A DNA stretch of 64,000 bases, taken from the IMG/VR virus record IMGVR_UViG_3300015261_000002, positions 62,001 to 126,000 of that record. One strand, written 5' to 3'. This document shows positions 57,887 through 64,000 of the stretch, one piece after another. The position numbers were made by a program, and so were the translations under genes. The notes beneath the pieces are model-generated. The model made no database searches. It saw nothing but the letters and a program-made list of their open reading frames with translations, and had not been told where the DNA came from. The DNA is from a virus. Each line of letters begins with the position of its first letter. Position 1 is the stretch's first letter.

Positions 57887-58168
57887 TCAGTGCAGGGTAG
57901 CGGTGGCAGACCCAAGGTAACGGGCGATGTTCTCAACCGTCGCCATGTCTTGCGCCGTCGCATACTGGTTCAGCATGTGGTAAGACACCACGCTGGTACC
58001 CGTCTCATCGAACGTCAGAACGGCCTGGTTAATGCCGGCGAAGTTGATGATGGCGGTCTTGCCGCTGATGTCGTAGTTGTAGGTCACAAGGGCGAACCCC
58101 ATTCCCGCTACGTTGGGGGAATAGGACCCGTCGAGGTTTTGCATAATTGGGATCTGTGCGCTTTGCAT
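57887..58168 (-). CDS. Small early protein
   Basis: 93 residues from the ATG at 58168 (GGAAGAGATAACGATC before it; frame open to 58231). Beta-rich, polar (GMGFALVTYNYDISGKTAII), ending YLGSATATLH. First gene behind the exact TATATTAC promoter at 58270-58299. Not recognised. Confidence 0.7.
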   Translation of the reverse strand: MQSAQIPIMQNLDGSYSPNVAGMGFALVTYNYDISGKTAIINFAGINQAVLTFDETGTSVVSYHMLNQYATAQDMATVENIARYLGSATATLH

Positions 58169-58269
58169 GATCGTTATCTCTTCCAGAAGTATGTAGGCTG
58201 TCATAGACAGAGGCTTGCAGTACGAATACACCCAAAAGAGATAACAACAATTGCTATCTCTACAGCGTA

Positions 58270-58299
58270 GTAATATAGGTTTAAATTACTATTGAGTGC
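58270..58299 (-). promoter_or_regulatory. Early promoter with exact TATATTAC core
   Basis: Minus strand reads TTTAAACCTATATTAC. The preceding ACC and the A/T run match the other sites, but the AAGwTA box at -22 is not evident (GCACTCAA), and the upstream part lies in the last codons of the SbcC-like gene. Leader to the start at 58168 about 100 bases. Confidence 0.75.
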
Positions 58300-60746
58300 T
58301 GGTTGACCTCGCCCGGGAGGGTAAGGCCTTCGTACCGCAAGGCAATGATGTTAGGATCTCGAAAGACCCCGAGTTGATTGAAATAATGGGACACCAAGAA
58401 CAATTGGCGGGCGTCGTTACTCTGCGTATATTCCTCCACAAAGTTAAAGAACCTACCGCGTTTGATTTCATCCAAGAATGGACCCACTTCATCCATGATT
58501 AACGGGAGTGGAAACCCGAGGTACCCCAGTAACACAAAGCGAAATGCCCAATCCAAAATATCCGTTTCTCCGCCACTGCAATCCGACACGTCCGGCGTAG
58601 GGTCTTTCTCACCCTTGACCACAGGAAAGCGATACGTCAAATCACCGTTCTCTTTGCTGCACGGTTTGATATACAGTGGGGTGTTCCAGATCTTGTTAAC
58701 CACGGCGTTCATGTTGCCGCAAATGGCGTTAATGAAGTCACTCATTAACTTACCGATCAAACCCTTGTTAGGGCAGAGACCGTCCATATGCACTTCGACA
58801 ATGGTCAACCGGCGCTTTAAGCGATCAATGTCAGCCGAGATAGATTGCACCACGGCTGTGAGCGACTTGCTTTTGATGATCGAGGTCATGTAATGTTCTT
58901 TGTCCGTTGTCAATTCGCTGATGCGATGATCGACTGCCGAACGCAGATTTACCTTCCCTTCACACTCTAACCCTTGCAGGATTTCAAAGCGGAGTTTCTC
59001 TAATCGCTTCAAGTCTTCCCCATAGGTTTGAATGCCCCGTAGTGTGTTACTCATGGCATCGATTTTGGCTCGGTAGAAAAGGATCTTGTTGTTGACATCC
59101 ACGAGCTCTTTTTCTGTGGTGCTGACGTAGATAGCCACGTCCAACACCTTATTACGGTCCAGCAACGCGATACGAGCGTCGAGGAGCTTTTCTTCTTCCT
59201 CAAGCGCCTCACGATAGCCTAGCAACTCCGCCTTGCGGCTAACAAGCTCCAAGGCGTTCTGCAAGCGATGCGTTGCATGACGGCCGACTTCAAACTGCTT
59301 GACCAGCTCAGGCAGGATCTTGACGTGACTGTTCTCACGGATAAAGGTAAACAACTGGTTCATGGTGATAAACCATTCAGCGTCATTGTCCAACTTATCC
59401 TGTAGTTCGTCCCGTTCCTTTTCCAACTTCTCGATTTTCTTTATCGAGTACTCAATGTTGGATTTCAGGTTGGCCAGCTTCTGAGGGGTCATCCCCAACT
59501 TGAACTCATGCGTACATTCCGGACACTCAACTGTTTCAGCCTGCTCATAATGGGCAAGTTGATGTTTCATGTTCGCTAGGTCGTTTGTAAAGCTCTTCAG
59601 CTCATTACCGACCACGTCCATACGTTTCTGGTAATCCTTGTACTGATTACCTGTAAGCTCCGGAGTGCTCGCTGGTGTCACGCGGTTGAGGAACTGCATC
59701 ATTGCAGGGGCAACTTGTTCCAAGCCTGCCATGGGGCTCTCTGGATCGCTAAAGACCGGGTATTGCTTCAAGGCCTGCTCGATCACTTCCAGTTTGATCA
59801 ACGTCTCAGCAATATCACCCTTAACGTGCTTGGTCTGTGCCTTAAAGGTGTCAGGGTCTTTGAGGAACTCTTCCAACCCGTCCAACATCCCCGCATGCTC
59901 GCTCAGCACACCTTGCAACACATTGGCCTGATCTCGGAAGCCTTCGAGAAGACGACGAGAGGTAGCGATGGCATCAATGTACTCCCGCTTACTCTGCCAG
60001 ACACCGCTAAGCTTATTTGCAAGCAATTGATCAGTCAGTTGATCCAGTTCCAGCTTTTTAGCCTGGATGGCAGGGTCCAACTTAACCGACTCCAAACTCC
60101 CCCGCAGTAGAAGCGACTGTTTCAGCTCTTCTTCTACACCCTTTACCCGACGCTCCAGCTCTTCCACACCGCACTCGTTAATGTAGGAGAGCTTGCGGTT
60201 CTCTTCGGTGTAACGACCAATCTGGTTCTTGATCGCGGCCTTCAATTCATTACGCGCTGTTTTAAGACGACCGTACACACCCAACGCATAGTCAGTGTTG
60301 TTCGGGTAGATCTGCATCAGCACATCTTTACGACGAGACGCAGACATAGCCGACAACCGATCAGCAATACGAATACCGCTGATGACTTTCACCAGACCAG
60401 AGTCCAAGCCGAAGTGAGTTTCGCACAACTCTTTCTGTGCGCTGTACGTGCCGTTGTTGTTCAGTTCTTCCCCGTCGTCAATCTTGAAGCTGTGCCCGTT
60501 ACCGATGCCGGTGTAAGAATCCATCGTGTAGATCTTACTCCCAACCTTCCACTTAACGAACTTACGACCGTTCTTGTAGTTACCGTTCTCCGGAGGAAGG
60601 GGATTCATTTCCTTGAGGATCGAACTCTTACCCACACCATTCAGGGAGATAAAGAGGTTGATCATATGTTCAGTGTCAAGTTCCACTTTATGAATATTGC
60701 TACTCAAGAGCGGAACGTAATTCTCTAGAATTAATTTAAGTAGCAT
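58281..60746 (-). CDS. sbcC: SbcC/Rad50-like ATPase (gp46-type recombination subunit)
   Basis: 821 residues. Walker A near residues 34-42 (SLNGVGKSS, with Ser where the first Gly is usual), long coiled coils, a zinc hook C408-P-E-C411 in VECPECTHEF at the middle, then a signature DCSGGETDIL and Walker B LPLIMDEVGPFLDE near the C-terminus. Such proteins pair with an SbcD/Mre11 nuclease to process DNA ends; no such partner is in the window. In T4 the pair is gp46/gp47 and supports recombination-dependent replication and host DNA breakdown. Divergent from the spike gene at 60801. Confidence 0.92.
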   Translation of the reverse strand: MLLKLILENYVPLLSSNIHKVELDTEHMINLFISLNGVGKSSILKEMNPLPPENGNYKNGRKFVKWKVGSKIYTMDSYTGIGNGHSFKIDDGEELNNNGTYSAQKELCETHFGLDSGLVKVISGIRIADRLSAMSASRRKDVLMQIYPNNTDYALGVYGRLKTARNELKAAIKNQIGRYTEENRKLSYINECGVEELERRVKGVEEELKQSLLLRGSLESVKLDPAIQAKKLELDQLTDQLLANKLSGVWQSKREYIDAIATSRRLLEGFRDQANVLQGVLSEHAGMLDGLEEFLKDPDTFKAQTKHVKGDIAETLIKLEVIEQALKQYPVFSDPESPMAGLEQVAPAMMQFLNRVTPASTPELTGNQYKDYQKRMDVVGNELKSFTNDLANMKHQLAHYEQAETVECPECTHEFKLGMTPQKLANLKSNIEYSIKKIEKLEKERDELQDKLDNDAEWFITMNQLFTFIRENSHVKILPELVKQFEVGRHATHRLQNALELVSRKAELLGYREALEEEEKLLDARIALLDRNKVLDVAIYVSTTEKELVDVNNKILFYRAKIDAMSNTLRGIQTYGEDLKRLEKLRFEILQGLECEGKVNLRSAVDHRISELTTDKEHYMTSIIKSKSLTAVVQSISADIDRLKRRLTIVEVHMDGLCPNKGLIGKLMSDFINAICGNMNAVVNKIWNTPLYIKPCSKENGDLTYRFPVVKGEKDPTPDVSDCSGGETDILDWAFRFVLLGYLGFPLPLIMDEVGPFLDEIKRGRFFNFVEEYTQSNDARQLFLVSHYFNQLGVFRDPNIIALRYEGLTLPGEVNQHSIVI

Positions 60747-60800
60747 AACAGAATTCTTTTTAAGAAAAATTGAAAGGGTCTACAGAATAGGACGTCAAGT

Positions 60801-61799
60801 ATGAACATAATGCACTGCATTGGTATTGGTGTGGTCGCAGCGACCAAAGATACCAATACCGATCAGATCCTCGTTTACATTCCAAACCTGTTTCCCAACG
60901 CCGATGGCCGCGTCAGCGCTAACCCTAAACAGGTTGAACGCACGAGTGTTAACGCCCAGGGCGAGCAAGTCAAGAGTAACCTGCTACACAGTAACGTGCT
61001 GCCGGCTTACTGGAAGAACATGACCGACACCAACCGTACCACCTCTCCTGACGTACGGGAAGGTAGTAAGGTGGCGATCTACCAAGCACCCGGTCAGAAC
61101 AAGTTGTACTGGACGCTGGACGGTGTTAACACCGAAACCTTTCGATTGGAGACTGTGTTCTACAATTGGAGTGCGTCACCTGAAGTAAGCGAGAATACCC
61201 CTGGCGATATCAACAACACCTACCAAATGAAGGTCTCCACCCACGAAGGGTTGATGGCTTTACGGACCTCTCAGGCTAACGGTGAGAAGGTGGCGTTCGA
61301 CATCCAGATCAATGCGATGGATGGGACGATGCAGTTTGGTGGGAGTGAGGGTGGCTTTATCGTCTGGGATGAATTGAACCATACCTTCTCCTACTCCAAT
61401 GCTGATGGTGCAGTCTTCAAGGTCGATAAGAAGACGATGACCGTGTTTATGCCTAAGTTGCTTCAGCTCTTTGCTGAGGAAGGTATTAACATCAAGACCA
61501 AACTCCTCCAGCTGCAAGCTGACCAGGTTGATGCTGACGTTAAGCTGACGCGCTGGAAAGGTGATTGGGAACACACGGGTAGCACCAAGCAAGTGGGCGA
61601 CTACGAACAAACGGGCGACTTCACCCAAGAAGGTGATTATGACCAGACGGGTGACACCAACCGTACGGGTAACTCCACGAGCACCGGTATTGTCCAAGGT
61701 CTCACTGATGTACAGACTGCAACCGTAAGTCTGAATCTGCACGTACACGCTGGTGTCGAAAACGGCGACGGCGAAACAACCCCACCAGTTCCTGGTTAA
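60801..61799 (+). CDS. Baseplate spike-like protein (gpV/gp5-type)
   Basis: 332 residues; AGGACG before the start. An N-terminal OB-like beta domain (GIGVVAATKDTNTDQILVYIP, VREGSKVAIYQAPG) is followed by a beta-helical region. Its C-terminal part repeats short units with Gly-Asp: QVGDYEQTGDFTQEGDYDQ and TGDTNRTGN. It ends HVHAGVENGDGETTPPVPG, the His/Gly/Thr/Pro end typical of phage spike proteins, where the His often chelates iron at the tip. Probable membrane-piercing part of the contractile tail. No lysozyme domain is present. Confidence 0.8.
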   Translation: MNIMHCIGIGVVAATKDTNTDQILVYIPNLFPNADGRVSANPKQVERTSVNAQGEQVKSNLLHSNVLPAYWKNMTDTNRTTSPDVREGSKVAIYQAPGQNKLYWTLDGVNTETFRLETVFYNWSASPEVSENTPGDINNTYQMKVSTHEGLMALRTSQANGEKVAFDIQINAMDGTMQFGGSEGGFIVWDELNHTFSYSNADGAVFKVDKKTMTVFMPKLLQLFAEEGINIKTKLLQLQADQVDADVKLTRWKGDWEHTGSTKQVGDYEQTGDFTQEGDYDQTGDTNRTGNSTSTGIVQGLTDVQTATVSLNLHVHAGVENGDGETTPPVPG

Positions 61800-61808
61800 C
61801 AACCTTAC

Positions 61809-61840
61809 TACCCCTACAGCCCCGCAAGGCTGTAGGGGTA
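61809..61840. terminator. Bidirectional terminator at convergent ends
   Basis: 13-bp stem TACCCCTACAGCC with a 6-base loop CCGCAA. On the plus side followed by GGGGTCTATTACGTTTTT. Between the spike gene ending at 61799 and the minus gene ending at 61849. Confidence 0.75.
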
Positions 61841-61848
61841 GGGGTCTA

Positions 61849-64000
61849 TTACGTTTTTACATCGCGTCGAGTGAAGAACTGGTTGACCCCTTGTCCGCCG
61901 TTGTCAGCGAAGTAAGGAATCGCAGAACCATGTCGGGTAGCGCTGATGGATTTACTGTCCATCACGATATAGTTCTTTTGCAGCACCAGGATACCGTTCG
62001 TGGCAATACCGAACATCACCTCGTTGTTTGCTGGTTGACGGATCACTATGGAAGCGATCGCAATCAGCGTAGTACCGAGACGTTGCAGGTAGCAGTAGTA
62101 AGTACCCGTAGTACCCACCTTAACAGCGTAGTCACGATCCAGGATCGTTGTACGACCGTTCAGCACCACACGAGCACCTGCTGGCAAACGTACCCAGCCA
62201 GTTTCGTTCACGTTGAAAGGATCAACCTTACCATTACCGCCGCCGACTTCAGTCATCAATGTAGCAAAACGACTGTTGCCCGGGAGATGCTGGAATACAC
62301 CCCGAGCTGGTAAGAGCAGAGGTGGGTAGATTTCTTCAACGGTGTCAAATGCATCAGTGCCCTGATACAGCCGTGCCTTGTTAACAGTGCCTGCAACAAA
62401 CGAAGGCGTTGCCGATGCAAAGTTGTTGACAGTAAAGCTCAGGTCGCCGTACACATCGCCAAAGGCGCGAGTAACAACAACGTTGAACGCACTGCCGTTA
62501 GCAACTGCCAACAGGTCCGAGTACTTCAGCCAGACGTTATCACCCGAGGAGGAGACCCGGTTACCCGTCATGGCCGGCTGATTGCCCGGGGTCACCTGAT
62601 ACAACTTCAGCCCATTGGTTTGGGTGTAGTTGATCGTAGCGGTCGACCCAGAGACTGTCAGACCCACTACAGCAGCTTCGGCATAGCAGAGACCATCACT
62701 GATGACGAGCAGTGCTTTACCCGCCGTCAGACCAAACAGCTGGATCTGTGGAGAACGGTAAGCGGGGTCTTGCAATGGGTTGGCAATTGCCGCCCGTGCC
62801 ATCGCACTACCGCTTGCAGCTTTGATCGCCATAACACTACCAATAGCCAGCGCTACAGGAGTACCCACGGTCAGGATGTGGTTATTGAACTGGAACGAGC
62901 TTCTGCCAACAAAGTGGTTGTTCTCGTTGAAGACCAGTGCGGAGGTCACAACACCCGGGGTTACCCGATCCACATACACCGACATACCGGACGGCATATC
63001 CGCCATGTTTTCGTTGTTATCAACCGAATCAGGCAAACGAATCCCGAAGGTACCGTCCCCACTGAGGGTGCTCACGATGCTGTCAGATACCCAGCCATAT
63101 TCCTGCCAACCGAAGCGACCGGTTTTAGCACTTGCCCCATACACCAAGAAAGAGGTTTGACCCCCGCCGTTGGTATAAGGCACGATGCGCTCAGGCAAGA
63201 GACCAAAGCACGCATGACGACTGGGTGCGTAGATCTCGGGAACCGCCAGCTTAGGGTCCACCGTAGGCCGATTGGCCAACAGGAAGTCCTTTACACCCTT
63301 GTAGGTGGTAGCGAAACGTTTTACCCGCATGCCGTTCTTGGTTGAACAGGTTTTCACGAGTTCGCCGGAGGTCAGCATGGCACCTGGGTATTGGACCAGG
63401 TTCAACAGATCAAAGCGATTACCGTCCTTGAACCAGTTGGATTGACCCACAGGCAGCAGATCATTACCAAGTGTGTCTTTGGTACGGGTTCCCAATTGAC
63501 GGAAGGTAGACGTACCACCCGCCGCGAGACTGCCAGGGATAATCGACTGCATAAAACTGAACACCAGGTTACGGGTAGTCGCACCAAGTGTTGCAATAAC
63601 CGGCACAGCCACATGCATGTAGATCTCAGCGTTCTGAACGTTCCAGAACAACGTGGTCACCACGCCATGACTACCACCACCAATCGCGAGGGTCGCACCC
63701 GCTGGCAGGTTAACGTACTTCGTCAGGTCGATCACCTGGCTGCCGTTGGCCGAAGCGTTGTAGGCAGGCGTGTCAAAACGATCGAACAGGGCTTGGTACT
63801 GAGCGTTAACCAGGTCAACGAGGGTTGGATCGGTTGTTGGGTTTGCGGCGTAGAAGAACTTGTGGTTCAACGTCACCACGGCACCTGCTGAAGAACTCGA
63901 TACCGCCAAGCCTTTATAGACGTTGGTGGCAAAGAGGTTGAACAGCAGGTAGTTCTTGTTGCTGCCCGGCATGCCAAGCGAGTTCTTGTACTGGTAGATC
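61849..64000 (-). CDS. Large structural-looking protein (5' truncated by the window)
   Basis: At least 717 residues: the frame runs through to the last base of the window (reading IYQYKNSLG before an internal Met at 63972), so the start lies beyond it. Composition is Ala/Gly/Thr/Val/Asn-rich with few charges, beta-rich, like a tail or appendage protein. Contains LPAGATLAIGGGSHGVVTTLFW and, near the C-terminal end, GWVRLPAGARVVLNGRTTI with repeated LPAGA. Virion function is inferred from composition and from its neighbour, the spike gene. No specific family recognised. Confidence 0.75.
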   Translation of the reverse strand, partial: IYQYKNSLGMPGSNKNYLLFNLFATNVYKGLAVSSSSAGAVVTLNHKFFYAANPTTDPTLVDLVNAQYQALFDRFDTPAYNASANGSQVIDLTKYVNLPAGATLAIGGGSHGVVTTLFWNVQNAEIYMHVAVPVIATLGATTRNLVFSFMQSIIPGSLAAGGTSTFRQLGTRTKDTLGNDLLPVGQSNWFKDGNRFDLLNLVQYPGAMLTSGELVKTCSTKNGMRVKRFATTYKGVKDFLLANRPTVDPKLAVPEIYAPSRHACFGLLPERIVPYTNGGGQTSFLVYGASAKTGRFGWQEYGWVSDSIVSTLSGDGTFGIRLPDSVDNNENMADMPSGMSVYVDRVTPGVVTSALVFNENNHFVGRSSFQFNNHILTVGTPVALAIGSVMAIKAASGSAMARAAIANPLQDPAYRSPQIQLFGLTAGKALLVISDGLCYAEAAVVGLTVSGSTATINYTQTNGLKLYQVTPGNQPAMTGNRVSSSGDNVWLKYSDLLAVANGSAFNVVVTRAFGDVYGDLSFTVNNFASATPSFVAGTVNKARLYQGTDAFDTVEEIYPPLLLPARGVFQHLPGNSRFATLMTEVGGGNGKVDPFNVNETGWVRLPAGARVVLNGRTTILDRDYAVKVGTTGTYYCYLQRLGTTLIAIASIVIRQPANNEVMFGIATNGILVLQKNYIVMDSKSISATRHGSAIPYFADNGGQGVNQFFTRRDVKT

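Noticed and set aside
1-64000. tRNA genes, insertion sequences, integrase or attachment sites
   Set aside because: No cloverleaf-like element, transposase, terminal inverted repeat or recombinase motif was found by reading both strands; hairpins found are short terminators.

Overview
The window reads as part of a jumbo (phiKZ-like) myovirus genome with a Pseudomonas-type host. Coding density is near complete, genes overlap by a few bases, and there is no rRNA, tRNA or bacterial housekeeping gene. Two opposed gene blocks are seen: virion genes mainly on the plus strand, and a long run of about 65 mostly small, mostly unrecognised genes on the minus strand. A GroEL-type chaperonin without a visible GroES, and promoter boxes matching the TATATTAC early-promoter core known for phiKZ, point to the EL/OBP branch of the phiKZ-like phages. 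That placement is an inference from gene content; no database search was done.

Layout. 1-1270 (+): end of one gene and a Lys-rich protein, possibly virion. 1280-4672 (-): small early-type genes. 4831-16022 (+): a tail-fibre/adhesin locus with a probable virion protein, a 1252-residue collagen-like modular fibre, four tandem paralogous adhesin-like genes (three with an FN3-like N-terminus), a DUF4376-like protein, a LamG-like protein, a DUF1353 protein and a kelch propeller. 16087-60746 (-): the long early-type block, containing a membrane protein built from fibre-like modules, a GroEL-like chaperonin, a GNAT acetyltransferase, two exported proteins, a putative small lipoprotein, a 2H phosphoesterase, a DHH/DHHA1 phosphoesterase, RNase HI, a beta-solenoid-like protein, NAD-dependent DNA ligase, two nucleotidyltransferase-fold proteins and an SbcC/Rad50-like ATPase. 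60801-61799 (+): a baseplate-spike-like protein. 61849-64000 (-): a large structural-looking gene running off the window.

How it works together. The minus block is divided by rho-independent terminators and by about eleven copies of a bipartite promoter, an AAGwTAmA-like box exactly 22 bp (first base to first base) upstream of TAYATTAY. It therefore looks like a set of early operons read by a phage RNA polymerase. Nucleic-acid enzymes (LigA, RNase H, SbcC-like) cluster at 52-61 kb, next to an operon with 2H and DHH phosphoesterases that could act on (cyclic) oligonucleotides. The plus-strand fibre locus supplies host recognition. Convergent gene ends at about 1.25, 16.06 and 61.8 kb each carry a strong hairpin serving both strands.

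Gene duplication is the dominant theme: at least seven paralogous sets or shared modules were found by eye. No gene-free stretch exceeds 300 bases. Several genes of 36-59 codons (4071, 22478, 36484, 40223, 47248, 49111, 49841) were read directly from the sequence.
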